Source of the DNA: Ypsolopha sequella
Lineage: Eukaryota; Arthropoda; Insecta; Lepidoptera; Ypsolophidae
Assembly (NCBI GenBank): GCA_934047225.1
Contig: CAKOHE010000111.1
Coordinates: forward strand, 209,788-273,787
Length of the DNA stretch: 64,000 nucleotides
Direction: 5' to 3'
Positions within the stretch are counted from its first letter, which is position 1, and every line of letters starts with the position of its first letter. Position numbers and translations under genes: made by a program. The notes beneath the pieces were generated by a model. The model worked only from the letters and a program-made list of their open reading frames with translations, was not told the origin of the DNA and did not search any database. Positions 32,042 to 43,652 of the stretch are shown piece by piece.

Positions 32042-32175
32042 GTTTCCCCTGTACATATCAGGGACGAGAGAGGACCGGTTCCTCATCCCTCTGGACACGA
32101 CGAAGAAATAGATCTTCAGGTACCGCGTGCGACTGCCGCCCTACGTCACTTGCACGCAGTGTGTGTACTATACTG
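32042..32175 (+). pseudogene. AA15 LPMO exon with in-frame stop and deletion
   Basis: Acceptor CCGTTTCCAG ends at 32041; donor GTGAGA starts at 32176. In the phase set by the previous exon it reads RFPLYISGTREDRFLIPLDT, then a TAG at 32109-32111, then IFRYRVRLPPYVTCTQC and VYYTG. The family normally has a few extra residues with Gln-Trp-Thr between CTQCV and YYTG; these are missing here, an in-frame loss of about four codons. The stop replaces a position that is usually acidic. Two lesions in one exon argue that the gene copy is decaying; a sequencing error at the stop is possible but would not explain the deletion. Confidence 0.78.
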
Positions 32176-33309
32176 GTGAGATTATACCTATAATCAATTT
32201 GTAGTACAGAGTGATATAGATACAAACCAACCGCGAACATATTGCTGATGAAAATCTATGGCGCGTCAGTAATAATGTCAGCGGTCGGTTTGTAGTGTTG
32301 TGGACTATAGTGAACGCAACAACTTGGAATTCAATGACGTGCAAGTGCAAGATCATGACGTACACCAGGTGTTACAGTCCACCTGATCGGGACTACACAA
32401 TATACAGAGCTCTGCTCCCACAAGTCTCGCAAATACGAGACCTAGGACATACTCGTACCTTACAGAAAACTCACTTTAAATGACCACATAGGTTTTGAAA
32501 ACAAACTGCTAGGTTTAGGGATCTAGGACCCATTTGTAGCATTACACAATGTCAATGTGATTGGTTTATTCGTCCAAGCCATGTGAGAAGTCAATTAAAG
32601 TTCAACGCGATCATTTGGGAACTACATAACAATAAATACAATTTCATAGTGGAAAGAGTCCAACGTGAATTTGCACGATAACTGTACAAAAAAAAGGAAT
32701 GGGTAATGGAAGGAGTTGACACCATATACATAGAATATACCTTTATATTATATACTGTGCCCTAGAGCTGAACGGTAGGCCAGCGCCACTAGAGCACTAT
32801 CTGCAGCACAACCGACTGGACGACCCCTCGGACTCGGGGTCTGCGCGCTGGAGACGCGCCGCTGGACTAGGTACGCGATGCTGTAGCTGTGGTCGCGCCT
32901 GCTTTCTTGCCATGGGTGTGATACGCACAGTGCACACAGCATGCTCGTTTTGCGCCCACTTTTCACGCGTGTACATTGTTTAATCTGCTCTATCCCAAAT
33001 ACCCGGAAATCAACATTATGTTGTCAGTTTCCAAAAATTTATAAAATTTGTCCTTTTTTTAAACATTTAGTATTTTTAATAAGTCCTTAGTTTATTTAAG
33101 TTTAAACTTAGTTTTATAGAATACGTTTGTTTCAGAACTAAGTATTAGTTCTCTATCTTAGCTTACGAGTTAACTTAACATTGTAAGTAGGCTACTTAAA
33201 TGAAAAATTCCAGCTCAATTGGCTTAAACATCCTTGAGTATATGGAAAAAAATAATTCGCTCGAAGCTCTCACCTTAACATTTATGCCTAATACTTACTG
33301 TAATTTATT
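32176..33309. other. Non-coding stretch with a GC-rich patch
   Basis: No further LPMO exon was recognised. 32745-32975 is strikingly GC-rich (GGACGACCCCTCGGACTCGG and CGCGCTGGAGACGCGCCGCT) with no splice borders that make sense; it could be a promoter-like or repeat-derived segment. The rest is AT-rich. Confidence 0.4.
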
Positions 33310-33645
33310 CTTTTTGAAACAGCCATCTAAGCTGCCGAAAGACTATATCACCGGAACTTTCAGCATACTTAATATCTTTTTGAAACAGCCATCTAAGCTG
33401 CCGAAAGACTATATCACCGGAACTTTCAGCATACTTAATATCTTTTTGAAACAGCCATCTAAGCTGCCGAAAGACTATATCACCGGAACTTTCAGCATAC
33501 TTAATATCTTTTTGAAACAGCCATCTAAGCTGCCGAAAGACTATATCACCGGAACTTTCAGCATACTTAATATCTTTTTGAAACAGCCATCTAAGCTGCC
33601 GAAAGACTATATCACCGGAACTTTCAGCATACTTAATATCTTTTT
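33310..33645. repeat. 66-bp minisatellite, 5 copies
   Basis: The unit begins CTTTTTGAAACAGCCATCTA. Five identical copies plus a few bases. Because 66 is divisible by three, the array is open on both strands (for example a 22-residue repeat starting FLKQPSKLPKDY). There is no splice or start context for a real protein. Confidence 0.95.
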
Positions 33646-34362
33646 CCTGCTTCTTTATTCTTCCCACGTAGGTGCCTAAGTCCACGTAGTTTCGCAAATT
33701 GTTGTTTTTACGTGAGTCCTAAACTTAACTTAAAAAGTTTATTTTTTGGTACTTTTTCTGTTATGTTTACTTTAATTTAACCTTAGTTTCTGAAATATTT
33801 TTGTAAGTATACGTGGTAATAATACGAACGTACCTATATTTTTCAAATGTCGGTCATGATAATTTAATCATAGAGTGAATTATGTTACTTTTTTCTCTCC
33901 TATTTTGGATTTTATCCTGTTATGGATATAACTTATTTACTCACTTATTACATAGGATTTACATTCTTACTACAAAAAAACGAGTTGAACAATTCAAAAA
34001 ATTTAGTTTTGTTTTGAGTTTTTTTTTCAGACCTGCGCAATTGTCCCGATAACACATATTTTATCTGATCGATACAAAAACCCTTTATTACACAACCCAT
34101 GCTGATTTCTTAATAAGTCGTAGAAAAAATGTCGTGCTTTTTTCAGGTTCACGACTGATTTTCCACCGCATGGTCTTGTACTAGCCCAGCCCTTTATAGG
34201 TTATGCCAGTGATAAAAGACATCAAAGCTTAGCTAAAATGTTAAAATTTTTGTCTTAGCCCTAAAAACAAACTCTTCAAATCCGTATCAAGGCCATATTT
34301 ACATTAATTCCAGTTTACAATTTCTGCTTCTTAGCTCTTCGTCATAGTCAGAGCATTAGAGT

Positions 34363-34610
34363 TTCATTTTTCTATTCCTGTAGGCAGGATTACATTTGCG
34401 TGGCTGGCAGCTGGTTATTGCTTGCCAGTATGCGCAGGTGGATTCATTTTTCTATTCCTGTAGGCAGGATTACATTTGCGTGGCTGGCAGCTGGTTATTG
34501 CTTGCCAGTATGCGCAGGTGGATTCATTTTTCTATTCCTGTAGGCAGGATTACATTTGCGTGGCTGGCAGCTGGTTATTGCTTGTCAGTATGCGCAGGTG
34601 GATTCATTTT
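34363..34610. repeat. 80-bp minisatellite, 3 copies
   Basis: The unit begins TTCATTTTTCTATTCCTGTA and contains TGGCTGGCAGCTGG. Three copies with one substitution, then a partial start of a fourth. Confidence 0.95.
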
Positions 34611-35676
34611 CGTCTTAAATACTAGAAAAGTATAGGATACGAAAGGAGTACCGTGTCTAAGAGCTTCTAACCAATGAATAAATCATGCCCTATGGTGCCC
34701 TAATCCTTGAGACTTTTTGCGTAGTATTCCTTCTAGATGATTATTGCAAGATGTTTCAGCTTTAAAAATGTTAACGTGATGTTCCTACATCTGGAAATTC
34801 AGGTTTTCATAGGTTTTATTTAATGTACCTATCTAGCATCTTATTCTTTAATGAGTACTTAGAAACTTCGAGGTGAATTGCGTAGTTTACGTATAGGCTA
34901 TCAATAAAAATGCTACACCCAGGTCTAGCCAATGGCGGTTGACCCCAAATTCTAGCTTCCTCTATTCAACTACGTCTTGTAAAAGCATAATATTTTTGGC
35001 CGACCGCAACTGGTTAATCCAAGTTCCAACTGCAACAGTGTGGCTGCATTACCGGGTAGAAATAAAAAATGTTAGAGTTAGATTTTATTAATGTTTTTTA
35101 TTCAACACATACTTAAAGGTAGAGGTAGAACTTATTTTCTACTTAACAATACGTATTGTAATAGGTTGTAGATACAAAATTTTGCTTTTCATACTACTTA
35201 CATGCATTTTTCTTTTGATATCTTTGATTGAAGCAATATGACGACAAACCAATCAGAATAAACAATATTTTTAAGTAATTTTTGCCGACTTTTAACACTT
35301 TTAAACGCAACAAGTGCCTAGATATTAAATATACTTCAATTGTCGAACATACAATGATCATTTTAGCCATGACCATTTAAAAAGGCTCAACTACATATTT
35401 ACACAAATTTATGTAAACCACGTTTTAAGAGCAGTTTAGCGGCTGCATTGTAAAAAAACCGCCTTTTTGTAATGAGCGGTTTTCCAGACTGACCTTGATC
35501 AAGCTTTCAGAGGTAAACACAGATGGCGTTACCCTGCTTTCAAGTGTCAAAAAGCAAATATTATTTTTTAATCTGTGGGCAGCAAGATAAAATTGTCAAT
35601 TCAATTGTGAAATCCAACAACATCCTTCACAAAGACATTCCTATTTTGTTGTGTTTATATTGTGTTGTTTTCTATC
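34611..35676. other. Non-coding stretch left of mariner
   Basis: AT-rich sequence with no recognised exon. A small hairpin around 35440-35495 (AAAACCGCC and GAGCGGTTTT) is the only structure seen. Confidence 0.35.
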
Positions 35677-35678
35677 TA

Positions 35679-36991
35679 CTGGGTGGCGCAAAAGTAATGA
35701 CCCTATTTCGTTTAGCTACAATTACTTTTCTACAATAAAAAACTGTCATTAGTTTTTTCAATACTATATATTTGGCTATCAAATTTCGTCCTATCAAGAT
35801 TTAAATATGATGTCTATTGAATAGTGACCTCTGGAGTTGATGCACATTTGAGCCCTATTTATGACATTTTTCGTAACTTGTCGCAACACTTCCGGTGATA
35901 TGTTGCTTACTTCTTGATGAATATTTTCTTTTAGGGCTGCGAGAGACTGTGGCTTATTTACATACACCACAGATTTCAAATAACCCCGAAGAAATAAGTT
36001 TGGACTCGTCAGATTGGACGATCTCGCAGGCCAATGCAAATCGCCAAAACAGAGATGATACGGCCTGGAAAGGTGTCCCTCACTAAGTCCATAGCTGTGT
36101 GTACCGTGGCGCCGTCTTGTTGGAACCAGATGTGCTCCATCCCCAATTCATCCAAACTGGGTATCAAAAACTCCCGTAACATGGTACTGTAGCGGTCGCC
36201 AGTTACAGATACCGTATTGCCTGCAGTGTCTTGGAAAAAATAGGTTCCGATCACTCTTTCGGCACAGACGCCACACCAAACAGGAACTTTTATTGGGTGT
36301 AAAGGTGTTTCTTGAATAATGCGCGGATTTTCAGGACCCCAGAAGTGAGTATTTTGCTTATTGACATGTCCCGAGGGATGAAAATGCGCTTCGTCGCTCA
36401 TAAGCAATTTTGAAGGAAAATCATCCTCTTCAAGGTTGAGGTTGATGACGCGCTGGCTGTACTCTAGACGAACCCGGTGGTCAGTAGGCAGCAGCTGGTG
36501 AATCATCTGAGTTTTATACAGAAACACTTTCAAGTCTTTCACCAAAATACGGTGAAAAATCCGCCTAGAAATGCCCAATTGCGTGGCATATCGCCTCGTT
36601 GATGTTTCTGGACACTCTTCCACATCTTCATGCACAGCATCGATATTTTCAGCTGAACGGCCAGTTCTTGGTCTGCCAGACTTAGGTTTATTCAATGTGG
36701 AGCCAGTTCTTTCGAGGCGTGTGGCAAAGCGTCGAAATGTGCGACCAACCGGTGCCGGGCGGTGGGGAAATCGTCGACGGAACTTACGTTTTGTTTTTAT
36801 CACTGATAAATTATTCCGTAAAAACATTGATACGATTATTCCAAGTTCTTGGGGAGTAAAACGATTTATGTTTATTTCTGGTGTATTTTACATTTGTTTA
36901 CTACACAATTTTTTATTTTAAGAAAACAGGAGACACCATTAAAAAAATATATAAGTATTTTCTATAGTGCCATTACTTTTGCGCCACCCAG
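35679..36991 (-). mobile_element. Complete Tc1/mariner-type transposon
   Basis: The 1313-bp element is bounded by inverted repeats CTGGGTGGCGCAAAAGTAAT (left, plus strand) and its complement at 36971-36991, and flanked by TA at 35677-35678 and 36992-36993. It holds one transposase gene on the minus strand, which is broken. Size, TIR and TA duplication all fit Tc1/mariner. Confidence 0.93.
35797..36827 (-). pseudogene. mariner transposase, frameshifted
   Basis: From 36827 the first frame holds a helix-turn-helix region with GRPRTGRSAENI, then LLMSDEAHFHPSGHVNKQN (first catalytic Asp) and HIWFQQDGATVHTA (second). The frame breaks near 36045, and the remainder (HWPARSSNLTSPNLFLRGYL to a final DIIFKS) is in another minus-strand frame ending near 35797. 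The residue aligned with the third catalytic acid is Asn (SPNLF) instead of Asp. So there are two independent lesions: frameshift and active-site change. The element could still be moved in trans because both TIRs are intact. Confidence 0.9.
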
Positions 36992-36993
36992 TA

Positions 36994-37285
36994 TATTACT
37001 TACGTTAATAGCTTGGTATTTCATTCAACTTTCAACATGGTCAGCCCATGCGTTGTAGCTAATTGTAAAAATATAGGAACACACAGTATAACTAATTACG
37101 GAAAGAACAATGGGTCTTAGCAATAATACATTTGAGGCATGGATTGACCATAAAAAAGAAAGAAGCAAAGAAGAAGTGTCAAAATCAAAAGAATCCAGTG
37201 TTGCCAAGAAGACATTTTTTGACACTTTTAGTACAGGCTGCGCCATCTATTGAGTCGTTCGGTACTACTTTTTCTTTTTTAATTT
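36994..37285. other. Non-coding stretch right of mariner
   Basis: No exon recognised. Contains a block CAGGCTGCGCCATCTATTGAG of unknown origin shortly before the foldback at 37286. Confidence 0.3.
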
Positions 37286-38538
37286 GACTTTGAAAACCCC
37301 TCATTAATCGAAACAGAGCACATAAATAAAAAATTTGCTCAAAAGTTATTTTACATTACGTATGTATTGTGTAAACTGTCATCGCAAAGTTTCCATTGGC
37401 TTCTATAAAATATAGAATTTTAAATTTCAAACTCTAATTTACAGAAACCAATGGAAATTTTGCGCTGACAGTTAACACAATACATGTGTTATTGATCATT
37501 ATAAGATGTTGTAGGATAACTATGTTATCGTTCGATGATCACATTGTTTCTCTTTCGGGGCGAGTGAGAAGGATGATTTATGTGATGAAGCTTCTCCGAA
37601 ACGGGGCTTGTGTGGCTGTACTGATGTTGGTCTACCAATCTTTGTGCCAATCCATACTAACGTACTGTATTCCGGCGTGGGGAAGTGCTTGTAAATCATC
37701 TCTGATAATGTTAGAAAGAGCACAAAGAGCTGTTCTCAAAGTCATGTTGCGAAAACCATTCCAATACCCAACTAACGCTCTTTTTGCAGAGTCAAAAGTT
37801 CTCAGAGTACGACAACTTTACATTCTCAAAGTAGGCCTTATGCAGCACCGACATATCATCAGTAGCCCTGAATATGAACACCTACTCACAAAACGAGTAT
37901 TTTTGGTCAAAGGCCCAAAAGTAAATACTGAATTTGCCAAACGATTTAAGCCTTATGCATTTCCAAATGTCTACAAAATAATTTCAAATCATTGCAAAAT
38001 ACAGTGTTGCTCCATTTTGGAAGCTAAAATTGAAATCAGAAACTGGCTTCTAACACTAGACTATGATGAAACTGAAGCTTTGTTGGTAACCCAAAAATGA
38101 AATATTCATGTATGTATACTTTATGTATTTTATTTAGTAATATATAACACCCTTTTATTTATTTAGTTTTATCTACACTTACACTACACTTAACACACAT
38201 TTATTAATTTTTTTTTTATTATTTCTTTGTGCATGTTTTAGTATTAATTGTAATTAAATGTAACTGTACTTTTATTATTAGTTAAATATGTTTTTCTTAG
38301 GTCTAGTAGCTTAAAACAATTGTAAATAAACGTGTTTTTGTGTAAATTTTTATCTGGGACTTACTAGACTTACTAGTGCGGGGCCCGCTGTGTAATTTTA
38401 TTGTAATTTTCATTTTCTTATTTTGTTAAATAAATATTTGTGATTTGATTTGAACTATTGAGCAAATTTTGAATTATAAAGTTCAGTTTCAATTAATTAG
38501 AAAAAGGCGAGTTTTCACAATTCACCTGCTAAACAGCT
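37286..38538. mobile_element. Foldback MITE split by a LINE
   Basis: The left part (37286-37490) and right part (38452-38538) together match the complete foldback at 43653-44010. The left holds ATTAATCGAAACAGAG and the palindromic centre CAAAGTTTCCATTGG...CCAATGGAAATTTTG; the right holds ATTGAGCAAATTTTGAATT and ATTAATTAGAAAAAGGCG. The LINE at 37500-38451 lies exactly between, so it inserted into an existing MITE. Confidence 0.7.
37500..38451 (+). pseudogene. LINE fragment inside a MITE
   Basis: The open frame to 38100 (about 200 codons) reads LSGRVRRMIYVMKLLRNGAC, then YCIPAWGSACKSS and LERAQRAVLKVMLRKP, the C-terminal part of a jockey/CR1-like reverse transcriptase protein. It is followed by about 350 bp of AT-rich 3-prime sequence ending AAATAAATATTTGTGATTTG and a TTGATTTGA tail. 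The polymerase motifs are lacking (5-prime truncation). Confidence 0.8.
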
Positions 38539-38639
38539 TTTAAGAAAGTGACTCTATTTCGTACGACTGGCTTCGAGATACTCGGAGACGCCAAAACTTT
38601 TAGATATCGCCTTAAGAGATGTGTTCATTTCATTTAAAA

Positions 38640-39824
38640 TTTTAACGACTCAACGTGATAGGTGGTGAGCCTGATACCTGTACAGTACAGCAGGCCCACG
38701 GTTCTTAGGTCGACCTCATTTTAACGACTCAACGTGATAGGTGGTGAGCCTGATACCTGTACAGTACAGCAGGCCCACGGTTCTTAGGTCGACCTCATTT
38801 TAACGACTCAACGTGATAGGTGGTGAGCCTGATACCTGTACAGTACAGCAGGCCCACGGTTCTTAGGTCGACCTCATTTTAACGACTCAACGTGATAGGT
38901 GGTGAGCCTGATACCTGTACAGTACAGCAGGCCCACGGTTCTTAGGTCGACCTCATTTTAACGACTCAACGTGATAGGTGGTGAGCCTGATACCTGTACA
39001 GTACAGCAGGCCCACGGTTCTTAGGTCGACCTCATTTTAACGACTCAACGTGATAGGTGGTGAGCCTGATACCTGTACAGTACAGCAGGCCCACGGTTCT
39101 TAGGTCGACCTCATTTTAACGACTCAACGTGATAGGTGGTGAGCCTGATACCTGTACAGTACAGCAGGCCCACGGTTCTTAGGTCGACCTCATTTTAACG
39201 ACTCAACGTGATAGGTGGTGAGCCTGATACCTGTACAGTACAGCAGGCCCACGCTTCTTAGGTCGACCTCATTTTAACGACTCAACGTGATAGGTGGTGA
39301 GCCTGATACCTGTACAGTACAGCAGGCCCACGCTTCTTAGGTCGACCTCATTTTAACGACTCAACGTGATAGGTGGTGAGCCTGATACCTGTACAGTACA
39401 GCAGGCCCACGGTTCTTAGGTCGACCTCATTTTAACGACTCAACGTGATAGGTGGTGAGCCTGATACCTGTACAGTACAGCAGGCCCACGCTTCTTAGGT
39501 CGACCTCATTTTAACGACTCAACGTGATAGGTGGTGAGCCTGATACCTGTACAGTACAGCAGGCCCACGCTTCTTAGGTCGACCTCATTTTAACGACTCA
39601 ACGTGATAGGTGGTGAGCCTGATACCTGTACAGTACAGCAGGCCCACGCTTCTTAGGTCGACCTCATTTTAACGACTCAACGTGATAGGTGGTGAGCCTG
39701 ATACCTGTACAGTACAGCAGGCCCACGCTTCTTAGGTCGACCTCATTTTAACGACTCAACGTGATAGGTGGTGAGCCTGATACCTGTACAGTACAGCAGG
39801 CCCACGCTTCTTAGGTCGACCTCA
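38640..39824. repeat. 79-bp minisatellite, 15 copies
   Basis: The unit begins TTTTAACGACTCAACGTGAT and contains CTGTACAGTACAGCAGGCCC. Fifteen near-identical copies. One variable site, CACGGTTC versus CACGCTTC, is mostly G on the left and C on the right with one reversal, showing how blocks of units were duplicated. Confidence 0.97.
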
Positions 39825-40640
39825 TTTCAACAATTATTTCTATCGAGAAAAGTTTATCCAAACACATTTTCCAAAATCAAATCCCTAGATTATATAGTCA
39901 AAATGCATATACCAGAAAGTGATTATATTTTCCGTGTATTTCATGAAATACACAGAAAAGAAACACCCGTATTTTTTCGCATATCGCCTTAACATCTTAA
40001 GGGGCTATACCGTGAAAATTGACACTTTTTGAAGTTATTTATCTGCTCTTTTAATGAAGTTCCAAGTAAAATAAATTAGTATAACAATTTTGGGACCTTT
40101 TACAAGATTTTGGTCTATCAGAAACGCGATAGGAGGAATTTCATTCGATAGAAATAATTATTGAAATCAGGTCTAAATTTACACTTTTTTTGATATTCTG
40201 ACAAATTAGGATAGCATACAGACTTGAAAAATATTTATTTAGATGGGTTTTAACTACACCTAAATTACTGGTTATGGAATTTTTTGTAGCTATTTTAGTT
40301 AATTTTGAATTAATTTAAAACCGACTTTTTGACAATTTTCCCCGATTCCGTCCCTTTCGCACTGCGGGTCTTTCTGCCTGGAGTAACGGGGACCTTTGCT
40401 AGCACGGTATATCACCTTAAATACATTAAATACATTAAAAATATATTAAATAAGGTGAAATTTAATAACTTAATATAGATAATAAAATAATTTAATAACT
40501 TAATAATTAAATAATAACCTAAACAGTAACAGATACAAGTAGAAATTTACATAACCACCCAAATTCATACTGGAGACTCGGTTAGTCAGGAGTATGCTCA
40601 AAAATTCCCCAATACTACGTCTTCTTTCTAATTATAATAA
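39825..40640. other. AT-rich non-coding stretch
   Basis: No exon. A MITE-type end (AATTCATACTGGAGACTCGG) lies at 40560-40580, related to 47616-47870, and may be a partial element next to the following array. Confidence 0.4.
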
Positions 40641-41016
40641 AAAGTGTCATAACATTGATCCTTTTGATTGTACTAAACATACCTTCAAAAGTGTCATAAC
40701 ATTGATCCTTTTGATTGTACTAAACATACCTTCAAAAGTGTCATAACATTGATCCTTTTGATTGTACTAAACATACCTTCAAAAGTGTCATAACATTGAT
40801 CCTTTTGATTGTACTAAACATACTTTCAAAAGTGTCATAACATTGATCCTTTTGATTGTACTAAACATACCTTCAAAAGTGTCATAACATTGATCCTTTT
40901 GATTGTACTAAACATACCTTCAAAAGTGTCATAACATTGATCCTTTTGATTGTACTAAACATACTTTCAAAAGTGTCATAACATTGATCCTTTTGATTGT
41001 ACTAAACATACCTTCA
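40641..41016. repeat. 47-bp minisatellite, 8 copies
   Basis: The unit begins AAAGTGTCATAACATTGATC and ends ACATACCTTCA. Eight copies; CATACCTTC alternates with CATACTTTC in two units. Confidence 0.96.
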
Positions 41017-41054
41017 AAAGGCGAATTCTAAAATCACTTTCTCTTACAAGGTAG

Positions 41055-41425
41055 TCTCTTATTCATTTTATACTTTTATTCTAAATATTTATTCATTTCT
41101 TATTTATTATAACACATTTATTTATATATTGTAGTCTATTTACACATGTTTTGATATATATGTACCTATATATATTTATATTTACATATACATAGATACA
41201 TACCTATATATGTGTGCTCATTATTTTGTTAAGCGATGAAACCTAAATCTCTAGATTAAGTCACCCGTGTATGTTTTTGTTTAATTATTATTGTTAACTG
41301 TATTTACGGTGGATTTCTGTGTATTTCTGTCTGTACTCCTTTTTCTGTATTATCATTAAAACTGTATGTGCTGTTGAAGTCCCAAATAAAATAAAATAAA
41401 TAAATAAAATAAGTAAGGGTCAATT
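41055..41425 (+). mobile_element. Probable LINE 3-prime UTR
   Basis: AT-rich sequence with TTGTTAAGCGATGAAACC and a final CAAATAAAATAAAATAAATA-type tail, as in non-LTR retrotransposon 3-prime ends. No coding portion is left. Confidence 0.45.
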
Positions 41426-41670
41426 ATCCTTTTGTCGAAATTATTAAAAAAAAAATTGTTCCCGTACGAAACGGCACTACTTCTAACACAATTCCTAGTA
41501 TAGGCCATTAAACATTAAACAATGTTTCTGTTCACTAACCAAGCCTTGTGTATGAATTTTAATATTTTTTTATACAATATATTTTAATGTTGACCTTGTT
41601 GAGCCATCACAAATAATTATGATTTAGAAAAAATATTTTAAACAGGATGTTAAGGTGAAGTTGCGGAAGC

Positions 41671-42084
41671 CGAAAACTGGCGATAGTACTCGCCCATACG
41701 AACAACTTACTGTGAAAACTGGCGATAGTACTCGCCCATACGAACAACTTACTGTGAAAACTGGCGATAGTACTCGCCCATACGAACAACTTACTGTGAA
41801 AACTGGCGATAGTACTCGCCCATACGAACAACTTACTGTGAAAACTGGCGATAGTACTCGCCCATACGAACAACTTACTGTGAAAACTGGCGATAGTACT
41901 CGCCCATACGAACAACTTACTGTGAAAAAAAAGCGACAAATCGAAAAAAAAATCTATTGTTTCATACATTTTTGTTTTACAAACATGTAACTTTTCTATG
42001 GAACAGCTGATTTTTTTTAGCGATTTGAGGGTGGGCTCCATAGTAAAAGTTGTTCATATGGACGAGTATCATCGCCAGTTTCCG
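41671..42084. mobile_element. MITE with its terminal unit amplified in tandem
   Basis: The left end GAAAACTGGCGATAGTACTC with CGCCCATACGAACAAC is matched in inverted form at 42049-42084 (GTTGTTCATATGGACGAG with TATCATCGCCAGTTTC). Six tandem copies of the left-end unit (41673-41924) follow, then a unique centre. This is the second MITE in the window whose own end sequence forms a minisatellite. Confidence 0.7.
41673..41924. repeat. 42-bp minisatellite, 6 copies
   Basis: The unit begins AAAACTGGCGATAGTACTCG and ends ACTTACTGTG. Six identical copies. Being a multiple of three it is open in several frames, giving a 14-residue repeat (KTGDSTRPYEQLTV) with no sign of being a real protein. Confidence 0.96.
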
Positions 42085-43178
42085 ACCCAGTATAGTTTAA
42101 TTTATAGGTAAGATTTTCTTTTAGGGTTATTAGATTTTTCTTATTTTAGTTAGATTTAATTGAATTTTCTGATATCTTAGTACTTTTGTTTTCAATAAAT
42201 TTCTTATTAATATTGCAGGGCAATATATTTGCGCGAATTTCCGGTAAAGCATCATCTTACATAGATGTAATGTAAATGTCTATGATGTAAATTTCAGGAA
42301 ATAACTAAATATTCTACTATGTAAACAAAGCCACGTCTTCGTTACATTGCAAGGACATGTCTATTTATATATATGTTTGCCAGAGCCTGGTGTAACATAA
42401 CTTACTAATACCTAGTTATGTTACGAAACAATAAGAATATATTTATTTACCGTATAAACATGAATCTTTAATACTAGTAAAGTAAACTTAAATTGTACCT
42501 ATAAAAATTAATCAACAAACAAACAGACTTTATTAGTAGATAAAAACTAGCCAACTTCATGGTATACGATCCGCGCAGTTCTGCGCGTGCGCCGAGTTGA
42601 ATCCCACAACCAATGGAGGGCTCTTTAGTGAATTTTAGTCTACTGCGCCTGCGTCGAATTCGAGTCTTGACCAATGGAATAGCTGATACGTCGTGACTTT
42701 GCACTGGCAGACGCTCTCTGATCCCTTGTCCGAGTGCCGGTGTACTAAATCTCTCGGCTAAATCGCCATCCATTTTGAATAACGGCTGTTGTAGAAATTG
42801 TGGCATCAACAGTAAACAAAGTGTTATCCCATACTGGGTAAGCTCCATTGTTTTGCATATAAATATTAATTAGGTTTATTTTGTGTAAATAGTGCTTGTC
42901 TCACCATTTCATTTTGTGTTAATTTCATTTTCAAGTAATGGTGCTTAGAGGTCATTTCAATTTTATTTTTACCACTTGCAAATATCATGTAACCGTTTCT
43001 GAGTGCCTAATTATTAATATCCTATTAATCAAAGCCACTGCCGTTCAGAATCAGTTGTAAACCACACTCTCATCCTCATCTCGTCACGTTTTGCTCGCTA
43101 GTGGGTGCGCCCGGCTTTGCTTGACCTGTGGTAACTATTTTCTTGTCTGCGACCTTCCAGGAACTACCTATGGAGTAA
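42085..43178. other. Non-coding stretch with a GC-rich CCAAT-containing patch
   Basis: 42560-42790 is GC-richer than its flanks and holds two CCAATGGA sequences and the block AAAATGGATGGCGATTTAGC (minus strand, good start context). A minus-strand frame (42474-42848) crosses it but shows no known domain. It may be a promoter and first exon of a minus-strand gene or part of a repeat; undecided. Confidence 0.35.
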
Positions 43179-43308
43179 GAATTCCCAGCTCAGCTGATCC
43201 TCACCTACAGCGACATTATTATCAATAAGGACCTGACCGCTGCTACTGACGTCCAACAAGGACCGCCTGGAATGCTGTCGCAGTACCCACCCTACTGCGA
43301 GCCGTAAC
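43179..43308 (+). other. Possible small exon
   Basis: A GC-rich frame reads LILTYSDIIINKDLTAATDV, then GMLSQYPPYCEP and a TAA at about 43306. An AG acceptor (ATTCCCAG) lies just before. No domain recognised; the reading could be chance in a GC-rich repeat. Confidence 0.25.
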
Positions 43309-43652
43309 GACCAGGAGAGTGCGGTAAAAGTGAAGTGATGTGCTTTTGGTGACCTGTTGATACTGATGAACTAACGCCTTGTGAACTTAACTTGTTTATT
43401 TAATTGTAATACAGCTCAAACTTAAAAATCACTGTAGTTTTACTTGACACTACGTGACACTGGGTTGAGGACGTTTAGGTCAAGTTTAAGCTTATCACAT
43501 CGTAATACCTACTTTGATTTTTTTCATTTAAAATTTTTGAATTTCTAATATACAGAAACCAATAGAAACTTTGCGATAGCAACATACACAGTACATAGGT
43601 AATAAGGTTTTGGTAAATAACTATTCAGTGAATTTTGAATTTAAGAGAAGTA

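Noticed and set aside
33200..33697. Open frames with a perfect 22-residue repeat on both strands
   Set aside because: The 66-bp unit is a multiple of three, so any unit without stops gives long frames; no start, splice or composition support.
41607..42041. Open frames with a perfect 14-residue repeat on both strands
   Set aside because: Same reason: 42-bp units of a tandem array inside a MITE.
42474..42848. A 124-codon minus-strand frame in a GC-rich patch
   Set aside because: No recognisable domain; kept only as a possible promoter or first exon note.
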